Shown piece after piece: positions 1 to 9,500 of a stretch of DNA of 64,000 bases. Below the pieces are notes generated by a model, which ran no database searches, was not told the DNA's origin, and saw only the letters and a program-made list of their open reading frames with translations. The translations under genes were made by a program, and so were the position numbers. Positions within the stretch are counted from its first letter, which is position 1. Every line of letters begins with the position of its first letter. Source of the DNA: Deltaproteobacteria bacterium (GTDB taxonomy: Bacteria; Myxococcota_A; UBA796; UBA2385); NCBI GenBank assembly GCA_016792625.1, contig JAEUKK010000126.1, forward strand, positions 148,416 through 212,415, given 5' to 3'.

Positions 1-1
1 G

Positions 2-421
2 ATGATGGACGTGCCCGCGGGCGCGGTCAGCATCAACCGCTACGCCGCCAACTACGACCGGATGACCCCCGAGGGTAAGGCGCTGACCAACCCCTACCCG
101 GTCGACGAGAAGCACATCGCCAAGGGCGAGCGGGCCTTCCAGAAGACCTGTCAGGCCTGCCACGGCGCGCAGGGTAAGGGCGGCAGCCCGGTGGCCGACC
201 ACAACCCGGCCGAGGGGCGGCACCGCTTCCCCATCATGCCGCCGCGGCTCTCGGGTGAGGGCGCGACCACGCCCACCCGCACCGATGGCTACCTCTACTT
301 GACCATCCGGAACGGCGCGGCGCTGATGTCCGGCTACTCTCAGGCGCTCGACAACGACGAGATGTGGGCCATTGTCGCCTACATGCGTACGCTCGACGGC
401 GCCCAGTACACCGGCAACTGA
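2..421 (+). CDS. actE: Alternative complex III monoheme cytochrome c subunit ActE (5' partial)
   Basis: Reading is open to the left edge, so the N-terminus (signal peptide) is outside the window; the ATGs at 2 and 5 are probably internal. The visible 139 residues carry one heme-binding motif, CQACH, near residue 50, inside a class I cytochrome c domain that ends close to the C-terminus. Methionines after the heme motif (for example in FPIMPP) could be the axial ligand. The next gene, 18 bp downstream, is a clear ActF, which fixes the assignment as the ActE electron carrier of the membrane quinol oxidising complex (alternative complex III), located on the outer face of the inner membrane. A stand-alone cytochrome c is the alternative reading. 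Confidence 0.8.
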   Translation: MMDVPAGAVSINRYAANYDRMTPEGKALTNPYPVDEKHIAKGERAFQKTCQACHGAQGKGGSPVADHNPAEGRHRFPIMPPRLSGEGATTPTRTDGYLYLTIRNGAALMSGYSQALDNDEMWAIVAYMRTLDGAQYTGN

Positions 422-439
422 GCGGAGCGAGGAACACCC

Positions 440-1768
440 ATGTCTGCGCACCACGTCGACTACGGCGCCAAAATCGCCAACGCTCCGCGCGCCATTCCCG
501 GGCCGATCAAGAGCGTGGCTCTCGCGCTCCTGGTCATCGGGCTCGGCTCGGCGGCCTTCGGGGTCGCCACCGACCCCACCCGCACCGCGGGCGCCTTCAT
601 CACCAACTTCATGTACTTCATGGGCTTGTCGCAGGGCGCGCTGATGTTGGCGGTGGCCTCGGTCATCACCAAGGGCCGCTGGGCGCGCCCCATCAAGCGG
701 ATGGCCGAGGCCTTCAGCCTCATGACCATCCCCATGTACATCTTGTTGATGGGCTTCATGTCCTTCGTCGTGCTGACGAAGGCGCATGTCTACCCCTGGG
801 CCTACGACCTCGAGTCGATGCCCGCGCACAAGCACACCTACTTCCAGCCCATGTTTGTGTTGGGTCGGCTCGGCGTGCTCAACGGCCTGCTCGTGGTGCT
901 CAACATCCTGTTCGTGCGGGCCTCGGTCCGCTCCGACATGGGCGTGGCCAAGGAGCGCTTCGGTTGGGAGCCCACCGGCCTCGCGGCGATGATCGCCGGC
1001 ATCGGCAACTGGAAGGGTGAGAAGGCCGAGGTCGAGGCGAGCCAGAAGTTCCAAGTGAACTTGGCCCCTCCCCTCGCGATGGTCTACGCGGTGGCCTTCT
1101 CGGTCATGGCCGTCGACGTGTCGATGAGCCTAGCGCCCCACTGGTACACCAACATGTTCTCGGCTTGGTACTTCATGTCGTCCTTCTGGACGGGCATCAT
1201 CTGGCTGGGCATGCTCTCGCTGCTGTTCAAGAAGCAGCTGGGCCTCGACGCGGTTATTAAGCCGGCGATGTACCACGACCTTGGCAAGATGACCTTCGGC
1301 CTCACGATGTTCTGGGGCTACACCACCTTCGCCCAGTACCTGCCCATCTGGTACGGCAACATGACCGAAGAGATCGGGTACATCTTGCTCCGCACCGAGC
1401 TTGAGCCCTGGTCGACCGTCACCAAGGCCGTGTTCATGATGTGCTTCGTGATGCCCTTCGCGATGCTCACCAGCCGCGGCCTCAAGAAGACCCCGACCGC
1501 CTACCTGATGGTCACCTTCCTGCTCGCCTCGGGCATCTGGCTGGAGCGCTTCTTGGTCAACATGCCCGGCGTGTGGATGAAAGAGACGCTGCCCCTCGGC
1601 GTGCCCGAGCTCGGCATGGCCGCGGGCTTCATCGGCCTCCTCATCCTCACGGTGTGGAGCTTCATGACCAGCGCGCCCCCGCTCGTGTTCACCGACCCCT
1701 TCCTCCAGGCCGACCCCGACCACGTGCACGTGCTCCCCAAGAGCCAGCAGCACGCCCACGGTCACTGA
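440..1768 (+). CDS. actF: Alternative complex III membrane subunit ActF (quinol:cytochrome c oxidoreductase)
   Basis: This 442-residue polytopic protein has about ten hydrophobic segments, starting near residue 25 and ending near 420. It has a cytosolic-looking loop around residues 170-205 and a His-rich tail (ends AHGH). The length and segment pattern fit ActF, a homologue of the NrfD-like subunit ActC that anchors the quinol-oxidising core. It follows actE at 18 bp, with a GGAG-type ribosome site (agcgaggaac) before ATG 440. It is the last gene of the operon, since a strong hairpin with a T-run follows at 1817. In other bacteria the complex passes electrons from menaquinol or ubiquinol to a periplasmic cytochrome and then to an oxidase; that role here is by homology. 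Confidence 0.88.
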   Translation: MSAHHVDYGAKIANAPRAIPGPIKSVALALLVIGLGSAAFGVATDPTRTAGAFITNFMYFMGLSQGALMLAVASVITKGRWARPIKRMAEAFSLMTIPMYILLMGFMSFVVLTKAHVYPWAYDLESMPAHKHTYFQPMFVLGRLGVLNGLLVVLNILFVRASVRSDMGVAKERFGWEPTGLAAMIAGIGNWKGEKAEVEASQKFQVNLAPPLAMVYAVAFSVMAVDVSMSLAPHWYTNMFSAWYFMSSFWTGIIWLGMLSLLFKKQLGLDAVIKPAMYHDLGKMTFGLTMFWGYTTFAQYLPIWYGNMTEEIGYILLRTELEPWSTVTKAVFMMCFVMPFAMLTSRGLKKTPTAYLMVTFLLASGIWLERFLVNMPGVWMKETLPLGVPELGMAAGFIGLLILTVWSFMTSAPPLVFTDPFLQADPDHVHVLPKSQQHAHGH

Positions 1769-1816
1769 GCGAAGGCCGGCCCCTCGACCCACGGTTGGGG
1801 GCTGATGCCAAGCTTC

Positions 1817-1851
1817 ACGGGCGCTCCTTCGGGGGCGCCCGTCGCCGTTTT
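1817..1851 (+). terminator. Intrinsic terminator after actF
   Basis: A perfect 11-bp stem (1817-1827 with 1832-1842, one G-U pair) is closed by a TTCG tetraloop and followed within 5 nt by TTTT at 1848-1851. It sits 49 nt after the actF stop and is the clearest terminator on the left side of the window. Confidence 0.85.
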
Positions 1852-2093
1852 GGAGCCACGATCCGCTGCGTTCGGCCATCGCAACATCTGGGCGCCGACG
1901 GTCCCCGTCCGCGCTCGCCCGGGGCCCCGGTCGGGGCGCCGGGGCATCCGCCCCGGGCTCCCCGACCGCCCGGGCTCGGTCGCTCCGCGACCGCGGCTGC
2001 GCCGCGCGCTCCCGTCGACCGGGCGCGGCGCGAGGCGGCCGAAGCGCGCCTCTCCCCTCCCCTCCCCAAGCGCGGCTGAACTGGGCCGACCCC
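1852..2093. other. Intergenic GC-rich stretch between convergent genes
   Basis: About 240 bp lie between the actF terminator and the 3' end of the minus-strand DUF4388 gene. The sequence is extremely GC-rich with many short self-complementary G/C runs. I see no ribosome site, no credible start codon context and no RNA gene here. Confidence 0.5.
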
Positions 2094-3971
2094 TCAGATC
2101 GCCTGCGAGCGGGCCAGCCCCTCGGCGTACTCGGGGTTGCGCGGGTCCAGCTCTTGGGCCTTGGCGAAGCAGGCCACTGCCTCGCGGCGGTCGTGGCGCA
2201 TGATGGCCATCTCGCCCTTCCGGCCGAGCAGCTCAGCGGACTGCTCGATCATGAAGGCCTCGAGGATGCTCTTGCGGTACTCGCGGCGTTTGGGGCCGTC
2301 CTTCAGCACCGCCGTGGCGTGGCGGATGCGCTCGTTGATCTTGACCAGGTCCTCCATCAGCTCGGCGGGCAGGTCCTTGAACGCGCTGGGCGCGTACTCG
2401 GCGGTCACCTTGGCCACCGCGGCGTCGATCTCGTCCTGCAGCGAGATCCAGTGCACCTCGAGCACGTCGAACTCGGTGCAGCGCGCGAGCTGCCGCTTCT
2501 TCTTCGCGATGACCTCGGCGGCGCGCGCCAGGTACCCGGCGCGGCTCTCGCCCCCATCGTACTGGAGCACCTTCAGCTCATCGAGCGCGTAGATCATGCA
2601 CGCGGTCGCCGCCCGCGAGATCGGCGAGACCGAGAAGACCTCGCGCAGCCGCAGGTTGGTCTCATCGATGATGCTGACCAACTTCCGCTCGACCTCGCTC
2701 AGCTTGACGTCGTGCAGCAGCCGGCGCGCCTCGGGGTGCAGCCCCACATAGGCGTTGATGTTTGGCTTGAAGTGGGCGGCGAGCTCCTCGCTGCGAAGCT
2801 CCTTGGCTTTGGCCGAGCTGCGCCGGAACAGCAGGTTGGGGATGCGCAGCCCAGGCGGCAAGAAGGGCTCGGGGAGCGCCGGCAGGTCGTGGAAGGTGAA
2901 GGTCCCCTCCCCCATCGCGAGCAGCTGGGTGAACAGGTACTCGACCTGCTTGCCCAGCACCATGATGAGCTGCGGGTAGCTCATCACGCCCATCTCGATG
3001 AAGGCTTCGCCTTGGCGGCAGCCCCGGGCGCGCATGAGCTCCAAGCTTTGGCGCAGCTGCGCCTCGGTGATCTGCTGTGCGCGCAGCAGGAGCACGCCGA
3101 GCACCTCGGTCTCGACCATCGGGTCGGTGCGGAAGCCCACCGGGCCACCCTTGTCCCAAAAGCCGGTCCGCACGCGGCCATCGGCGCCCCGGGCGGTGAA
3201 CAGGCCGGTCGCCCGGTCCACGGCGAGGGTGACCAGGGCGTCTTGCAGCTCGAGGCCGCCCAAAGCGCCGCTCAGGCGGGGGCTGACCGCGCGCAGGTCG
3301 GGGATGAGGAAGCCGCGAGGGCGGGCCCCTGCAGCCTGGGGCGCCGCCGCCGCAGGAGCCGCGGGCGCGGCGTCACCATCCGCGAGATCATCGACCAGCT
3401 CATCATCCCCGCGGTCATCGTCCTCCACCAGCTCGTCGTCCACCAGCTCGTCGTCCACCAGCTCGTCGTCCAGCCCTCCCCCGCCCTCATCGAGAGAGGC
3501 GCTCTCCAGGCCGTTCTCGCCGCGGTGGGGGCCATCGTCGACCGCCGCGCTCAGGGCCTCGACCGCCTCGCGCAGCGCTTGGTTCTCGTCCTCAAGCTCG
3601 GCGAGCCGCTCCTCCAGCGCCTGGGTGTCGACCGCAGGCGCGGGTGCGGTGAGCTGGCCGCTCTCCTGCAGCCAGGCCCGCACCTCGTCGATGGCCGAGA
3701 AGAGGCGTTGAAAGCCCGCGCCCGCCTCGCTCTGCAGGTCAGGCAAGCGCAGGGCCAGCCCGCCTTCGGGCGTCCGGCTGACCACCTGGGCGGTGATCGG
3801 CCCGACCCGCCCGACCAGGGGCAGCTGCAGGTCGAGCTTCAGCGGGTTCACCGGCTCGTCGGTGACCGCTTCGGGCGGCAAGAGCAAGAAGCCCTCGCGC
3901 AGCGGCCCCTCGTGGTCGGAGACGAAGTGCGCGATGCTGGTGTAGCTGTGCGTGGCGCGGCGCATGGGCAT
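2094..3971 (-). CDS. DUF4388-type regulator with PilZ-like N-terminus, coiled coil and TPR-like C-terminus
   Basis: The 625-residue protein starts at ATG 3971, with GGAGG about 9 nt upstream; a second in-frame ATG lies at 3965. Visible parts in order are a PilZ-like beta segment (about 30-75), a Glu/Leu-rich coiled coil (about 115-145), an acidic linker with three DDELV units (about 165-200), a DUF4388-like domain (about 215-390, including the GEAFIEMG and GTFTFHDLP regions), a helical region, and a final TPR-like repeat around residues 590-620 (AVACFAKAQELDPRNPEYAEG). DUF4388 proteins in this phylum are usually cytoplasmic signalling or motility-control proteins. No enzyme motif is visible and the partner is unknown. 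It is divergent from efp. Confidence 0.7.
   Translation of the reverse strand: MPMRRATHSYTSIAHFVSDHEGPLREGFLLLPPEAVTDEPVNPLKLDLQLPLVGRVGPITAQVVSRTPEGGLALRLPDLQSEAGAGFQRLFSAIDEVRAWLQESGQLTAPAPAVDTQALEERLAELEDENQALREAVEALSAAVDDGPHRGENGLESASLDEGGGGLDDELVDDELVDDELVEDDDRGDDELVDDLADGDAAPAAPAAAAPQAAGARPRGFLIPDLRAVSPRLSGALGGLELQDALVTLAVDRATGLFTARGADGRVRTGFWDKGGPVGFRTDPMVETEVLGVLLLRAQQITEAQLRQSLELMRARGCRQGEAFIEMGVMSYPQLIMVLGKQVEYLFTQLLAMGEGTFTFHDLPALPEPFLPPGLRIPNLLFRRSSAKAKELRSEELAAHFKPNINAYVGLHPEARRLLHDVKLSEVERKLVSIIDETNLRLREVFSVSPISRAATACMIYALDELKVLQYDGGESRAGYLARAAEVIAKKKRQLARCTEFDVLEVHWISLQDEIDAAVAKVTAEYAPSAFKDLPAELMEDLVKINERIRHATAVLKDGPKRREYRKSILEAFMIEQSAELLGRKGEMAIMRHDRREAVACFAKAQELDPRNPEYAEGLARSQAI
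3425..3473. repeat. 15-bp tandem repeat inside the DUF4388 gene
   Basis: Three perfect copies of ccaccagctcgtcgt (3425-3439, 3440-3454, 3455-3469) plus four more bases encode, on the minus strand, three DDELV units of the acidic linker. Being a multiple of three, copy-number change would keep frame and only alter linker length. Confidence 0.9.
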
Positions 3972-4268
3972 GGGGGGCCGACCTCCGCGCGCATCCTAAG
4001 CCGCGGCGCGGCGTCGTCGGTTGATCAACGGCGGCTTGCGCGGACCGCGCGGGCTTCGCGCTGTCACCGATCCGAGCCCGAGCCCACGCTGTCCGGCGCG
4101 GGCCCGCGCGTTAGCCCGCCGCGATCCCGCCGGCGCACCTCGCGCCCGAGGGGGCCCTGCGATCTTGGGTCGGGGCCCAACCTCCGCGCGGAGCATACGG
4201 CCACCGCACTCGTGGCTGGCGCTCCGCACCCTGCTTGGATTTGGGCGACGCGCCCGGAAGGAGCCAAC

Positions 4269-4841
4269 GTGGCTGGTAAGTACGATACCTCTGAGTTCCG
4301 CAACGGCCTGAAGGTCGAGATCGACGGTCAGCCCTACGTGATGGTGTACTTCCAGTTCGTCAAGCCCGGCAAGGGCACCGCGTTCACCCGCACCAAGCTC
4401 AAGAACATGATCACGGGCTCGGTCATCGACCCGACCTACCGCACCGGCGAGCAGGTGGACGTGGCCGAGGTTGACGAGATCGAGATGCAGTACCTGTACG
4501 CCGACGGCGACAACCACTGGTTCATGAACCCCGAGAACGGCGATCAGGTGCCGGTTCCCAGCAAGGCCATCGAAGATCAGAGCCAGTACTTCATCAACGA
4601 CATCATGGTGAAGATCCTGTTCTTCAAGGGCAAGGCCATCAACGTCGACCTGCCCAACTTTATCGAGGACGTGATCACCTACACCGAGCCCAGCGTGAAG
4701 GGGAACACCGCCACCGGCGCCACCAAGCAGGCCACCCTCGCCTGCGGCGCCACCGTGCAGGTGCCGCTCTTCATCGAGAACGGCGAGTGCATCAAGGTCG
4801 ACACCCGGACCGCCGAGTACGTCGCCCGCGTCAAGAAGTAA
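4269..4841 (+). CDS. efp: Elongation factor P
   Basis: This 190-residue protein starts at GTG 4269, preceded by GGAAGGAG at 4256-4263. It has the full three-domain EF-P length (about 187 is usual). The tip of domain I reads KPGKGTAF, with Lys35 at the position that receives beta-lysine in E. coli. EF-P binds ribosomes stalled on polyproline and promotes peptide bond formation. The next gene, 8 bp downstream, is an EpmA-type ligase, which agrees with the lysine at the tip. The C-terminal domain III (TLACGATVQVPLFIENGECIKVDT) is complete. No lysine 2,3-aminomutase (EpmB) is in this window. Confidence 0.97.
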   Translation: MAGKYDTSEFRNGLKVEIDGQPYVMVYFQFVKPGKGTAFTRTKLKNMITGSVIDPTYRTGEQVDVAEVDEIEMQYLYADGDNHWFMNPENGDQVPVPSKAIEDQSQYFINDIMVKILFFKGKAINVDLPNFIEDVITYTEPSVKGNTATGATKQATLACGATVQVPLFIENGECIKVDTRTAEYVARVKK

Positions 4842-4849
4842 AGACAGGG

Positions 4850-5659
4850 ATGGAGCCCGCGCTCCTGCGCGCGCGCGCGCGCTGCCTCTCGGCCCTCCGC
4901 CGCTGGTTTGACGCGGAGGGCTACCTCGAGGTCCACACGCCCTGCTTGGTCCCCTCCCCCGCGTTGGAGGAGAACCTTGAAGCGGTGCGTGTGGGGCGCA
5001 TGTTCCTCCACACCAGCCCTGAGTTCGCGATGAAGCGTGTGCTGGCCGCTGGTCTGCACCGCATCTACCAGCTCGGCCCCTGCTTCCGTGAAGAAGAGCA
5101 GGGCGTGCACCACAGCCGCGAGTTCACGCTGCTCGAGTGGTACCGCGCCAACGCGGGCACCGCTGACCTGATGGACGAGGTCGAGGCGCTGGTCCAGGCC
5201 TGCGCTGCGGCGCTGGGCGCGCCGCTCCCGCGCTTCGCCCGGGTGGCCGTCCGCGACCTCATTGACCCCACGCTCGACCCCGAGCGGTGGTTTTACACCT
5301 GGGTTCACGAGGTTGAGCCGCGCCTCGGCGCGCCCACCATCGTGCACGGCTACCCGGCCTGGGCGGCGGCCCTCGCCACGGTCCGCGGCGCCGAAGCCGA
5401 CCGCTTTGAGGTCTACCTCGGCGGCCTCGAGCTCGCGAACGCCTTCGCTGAAGAAGGTGACGCCAACGTCATTCGCGCGCGTTTTGCCGCATCTGGTGAG
5501 GCCCGCCGCGCCGCCGGGCGCGACCCCCACCCGGTCGACGAGCGCCTGCTCGCCGCCCTGCCCCACATGCCCCGCTGCGCCGGCATCGCGCTCGGGGTCG
5601 ACCGGCTGGTCATGGCGCTCACCGGCGCCGCAGACATCGCCGACGTCCAGGTCCGCTGA
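4850..5659 (+). CDS. epmA: EF-P-(R)-beta-lysine ligase EpmA (short form)
   Basis: This is a class II lysyl-tRNA synthetase-like catalytic domain without the anticodon-binding domain, as in EpmA/PoxA/GenX. Class II motifs are visible: motif 2 region FREEEQGVHHSREFTLLEW, then ELANAFAEEGDAN, and motif 3 ALGVDRLVMAL near the C-terminus. It loads lysine or beta-lysine onto EF-P, encoded 8 bp upstream in the same operon. At 269 residues it is shorter than the about 325-residue E. coli enzyme. The loss falls in the middle, between the motif 2 block and the HGYP motif, where roughly 30 residues of an insertion are missing, and at both ends. All catalytic blocks remain, so it is probably active. Confidence 0.92.
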   Translation: MEPALLRARARCLSALRRWFDAEGYLEVHTPCLVPSPALEENLEAVRVGRMFLHTSPEFAMKRVLAAGLHRIYQLGPCFREEEQGVHHSREFTLLEWYRANAGTADLMDEVEALVQACAAALGAPLPRFARVAVRDLIDPTLDPERWFYTWVHEVEPRLGAPTIVHGYPAWAAALATVRGAEADRFEVYLGGLELANAFAEEGDANVIRARFAASGEARRAAGRDPHPVDERLLAALPHMPRCAGIALGVDRLVMALTGAADIADVQVR

Positions 5660-5675
5660 GGGCCAAGGAGCACCC

Positions 5676-6401
5676 ATGCACCTCACTGGCAAGGTCGCGA
5701 TCATCACCGGCGGCGCCCGCGGCATCGGCGAGGCCATCACCCGCGAGCTCGCCGCCGCTGGCGCCCGCGTGGTCATCAATTACGCCCGCAGCGCTGCGGC
5801 GGCCGAGGCCCTGGCCGCCGAGCTCGGCGGCGTTGCCGTCGAGGCCGATGTCTCCACCCCGGCCGGGGCCAAGGCGCTGGTCGACGCGGCGCGCGCGCTG
5901 GGCTCGATTGACGTGCTGGTCAACAACGCCGGCATCACCAAGGACGGCCTCATGCTGCGCATGTCCGACGAGGACTGGCGCGGCGTGATGGACCTGAACC
6001 TCGACGGCGTGTTCCGCATGTGCCGCGACGTCTCCGCGGTGATGCTCAGCCAGCGCCGCGGCAGCATCATCAACATCACCTCGCTCAGCGGAGTGCGGGG
6101 CAACGCCGGCCAGGCCAACTACGCGGCGTCCAAGGCGGCGGTCGCGGCCCTCTCTCGCTCCTTGGCCAAGGAGCTCGCGAAGCGCAACATCCGCGTCAAC
6201 TGCGTCGCGCCTGGCTTCATCGACACCGACATGGTCCGCGCGATGGACCCCCGCATCGTCGAGGGGGTCACCCAGGCGGTGCCGATGCGGCGGCTCGGCA
6301 AGGCCAGCGAGGTCGCCAAGGTGGTGCGCTTCTTGGCCTCGGACGACGCCTCGTACGTGACCGGCCAAGAGTGGCTGGTGGACGGCGGCCTCGGGGTTTG
6401 A
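5676..6401 (+). CDS. fabG: 3-oxoacyl-ACP reductase FabG-like SDR
   Basis: This 241-residue classical short-chain dehydrogenase starts at ATG 5676 with AAGGAG at 5665-5670. The cofactor motif TGGARGIG lies at residues 10-17, NNAG near 85, the catalytic Ser in ITSLSG, and the Tyr/Lys pair in YAASK. FabG reduces 3-ketoacyl-ACP with NADPH in fatty acid elongation. The C-terminal DGGLGV ending is typical of FabG. It is co-directional with efp and epmA (16 bp after epmA) and likely shares the transcript. Acetoacetyl-CoA reductase (PhaB) or another SDR is the alternative; there is no other fab gene beside it to settle this. Confidence 0.85.
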   Translation: MHLTGKVAIITGGARGIGEAITRELAAAGARVVINYARSAAAAEALAAELGGVAVEADVSTPAGAKALVDAARALGSIDVLVNNAGITKDGLMLRMSDEDWRGVMDLNLDGVFRMCRDVSAVMLSQRRGSIINITSLSGVRGNAGQANYAASKAAVAALSRSLAKELAKRNIRVNCVAPGFIDTDMVRAMDPRIVEGVTQAVPMRRLGKASEVAKVVRFLASDDASYVTGQEWLVDGGLGV

Positions 6402-6438
6402 ACGCCCAACGCGGTCGTCTGCGGCACCAAACAGCTCT

Positions 6439-6473
6439 GCCCGGGTCGGACGACAAGACCGTCTGACCCGGGC
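6439..6473. terminator. Bidirectional terminator-like hairpin between fabG and the DnaK-PilZ gene
   Basis: A 14-bp stem with one G-U pair (6439-6452 with 6460-6473) and a 7-nt loop sits between two convergent genes. There is no T-run on either side, so Rho-independent function is likely but not certain. Confidence 0.65.
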
Positions 6474-6503
6474 GACCTGTTTGACAGCGGGTGCCCCGCT
6501 GAC

Positions 6504-9500
6504 TCAGCCGGTGAGGATGCGCTCCAGCTCGACGCGCTGCGCGGCATCGAGCTGCCATGTGATGCCCATGCCCGCCGCTTGGTCAGGCGGCAGGCGGCTC
6601 ATGCCTTGGCTCGTCCAGCTGACCACGCCCGGGATGACCAGGGGCCTGCGCAGCCCCGGCGCCCGCACCTCGATGAGGCAGCTGCGGCCGAGCCGGAGCG
6701 GCGCGCCGGTCTTGATGAAGCAGCCGTTCTTGGAGAGGTTTTCGCGGTACTCCCGCAGCATCGCGTCGTGGCGGCGGTACTCGACCCGGAGCCGGGCCGC
6801 GCCGGCCCGGGTCGGCCCGGGATCGGTGGCCTCGTCGTCGACGTCCTCCTCCTCATCCAGGCTGAGGCCGAAGGACGCCTCGGTCAGCTCCGCGGCCCCC
6901 GCGCCTTGCCGGCTGAACTGCACCAGATCGTCATCGGGGATGTCGTCGTAGTCGACGTCCCCGTCCTCGGCCCCGCCCGCGGCGATCGGCGCGTCGGCGT
7001 CGGCGTTGCCCGCCGGGCGCAGCTCGGCGCTCGCGCTCGTGACGAGCTCGATGTCCGAGTCCTCGTCTTCAAAGTCGCTGAGCGCGAGCGCGCCGCGGTC
7101 GAAGATGTCGGTCCCAGCCTGCGGGCTGGACCCCGCGGGCGCCCGGAAGGGCGCGAAGCCCGCGCCTGCCCCGCGCTGCGCAGGGGGCGCCGCGGGGGCG
7201 GCCGGCTCCTCCAGCGCGTCGAGCATGGCCTTCAGGTCGTCATCGACGTCGGTCAGGCTGCTCAAGAAGTCGTCCACCCCCGCCTCACCGTGGCCAGTGG
7301 GGGTCTCGGTCAGGCCCAAGGTCGGCGTCGGGTCGCTGGTGTCGAAGGCATCGAGGCCGGCCAGCTCCTGCTCCTCTTCCTCCTCCTCCTCGGGCAGCGC
7401 GAAGGTCTCGGGCTCTTCGGCGGCGCTGGTGGTGAAGGGATCGTGGAGGGGCTCCATCGGCAGATCAGCGAAGGGGTCGTCGTCCCCCCAGCTCAGCCCG
7501 CCCGTCGAAGGCGCGGCCGGAGCCGAGGGCGGTGGCGCTGCCGGCTTGGGCGCGGGCGGGGCCACCTCGAGGTCCTCATCCTCGAAGGCGAAGACCTCGC
7601 CCAGCTCGTCCTGCGCGGCGGCTGCGCCACTCCCCGCTGCGGCCCCGAAGGGGTCTGCGCCGTCGTGGGACCCCAGCGCGCCCCCCGAGCCCGCCGCGGC
7701 CTCGTCGAAGGGGCCGTCGTCGAAGGGATTGTCGCCGAAGGGGCTGTCCTCGAAGGGGTTGTCTTTGAACGGAGCGTCGGCGAATGGGTCGTTGGCGAAG
7801 GGCGCGCCCGTAGGCGACGGCGCCGCCGCGCCGCCGAGGCTCGGCCCGCCGCCAAAACTCGGCCCGCCGCCAAAACTCGGCCCGCCCCCCAAGCTCACCC
7901 CGCCGCTCAGCTCCTCGAGGGCGTCCACCTCGCTCAACGGCAGATCCTCGATGACCTCCGCGTCCAGCGGGAGGTCGAGCGCGGGCGGCGGCTCTGGCCA
8001 CGCCTCACCGCTGACGTCGTCCATGGTCAAGGGGCCCAGATCGAGCCCCGCGCCCATGTTCAGCCCGGCCGGCTCCAGATCCACGCCGCTCGCGGACGCG
8101 GTCGGCGCCGGCACCGCTGGCGCCACAACGACCGGCGCCGCCGCGACCGGCGCCGCTGGGCGGGTCGCCGGTGTCACCGAGGCGGTCGCGGCCTCTTTCT
8201 TTTTGCCGCCACCAAAGAGGCGGCTCAACAGGCCGCCTTGACGGGGGGCCTCCGCCGTCGGCGCGGGCGCGACAGGCTGCACGTCCCCCTCGACGTCGAC
8301 ACCCACACCGCCACCCTTGGCGAACTCCGCGTAGTTTCGGATGGTGATGCGCTTCTTTTCGCCCGATCCAGGCTCCACCGCGGCGACATGGAGCATGCCG
8401 TTCATGTCCAGCCGGAAGGTGACCTCGACCTTGGTTTGCATCCGCGCCGCGGGGGTCAGCCCGGTCATCACGAACTCGCCGAGGAACTCATTGTCGGCCG
8501 CCGCGCCCCGCTCTCCCTGGCGCACCGTGACCTTGACCGTGTCTTGCCCATCCTTGTTGGTGTAGAAGGTCTTGGTAGCCTGGGTGGGCACCTGCGAGTT
8601 CCGCTTGATGATCGGCTCGAATTTGCCGCCGACGATGTCAATGCCCAAGTCAAATGGCGTCACGTCCAGCAACACCGCGTGGGCTGTGCCCGCCGGCGGC
8701 GCCGCCGTCAGCGCGTTGGCGTGCACCGCAGCGCCGATGGCCACGACCTCCTCGGGGTGTACGGTGCGGCTCGGCTCCTTCTGAAAAAGGGAGCCGATGG
8801 CCTCGCGTACCCGCGGCATCCGGGTCTGGCCGCCGACCAAGATGACCTCGTCCACCTGATTGATGCGGAGGTTCGCGTCCCGCACCGCGGCTTTGGTGAT
8901 CTCCAGGGTCTTTTGGATGAGGTCCTCGACCATGCCCTCGAGCGCCAGCCGGGTCAGCGAGGTCTCGAGGTTGTCGGCCATCGTGACCCGGGGGATCAGG
9001 ATGGACGTGCGGTCGGTGAATGAGAGCTCACACTTCGCGCGTTCGCCCGCGTCCTTGAGGCGCTGCAGCGCGGCGCTGTCGCGGCGAAGGTCCACCCCGG
9101 TGTCGCTGGCGAATTGGTCCGCGAGGTGCTCCACCACGCGCTGATCGAAGTCCTCCCCACCGAGGTGGGTCTCGCCGCTGGTCGACAGCACCTCGTACAC
9201 GCCGTGGCTGAGCCGCAGCACCGAGACGTCGAAGGTGCCGCCCCCAAGGTCATAGACGACGATGGTGCGGTCGACGTCGCGCCGGTGCCCATAAGCGAGG
9301 GCGGCGGCGGTGGGCTCGTTGAGCAGGCGCTCGCAGCGCAGGCCTGCGCGCTGAGCGGCCTCGAAGGTCGCCGTGCGCTGGGCATGGTTGAAGTAGGCGG
9401 GGACGGTGATGACGGCCTCGTCGACCGGCTCGCCGAGGGTGCGCTCGGCGGTGGTCTTGGCCACATCAAGGATCAGCGCGCTGATCTCGACTGGGGTGTA

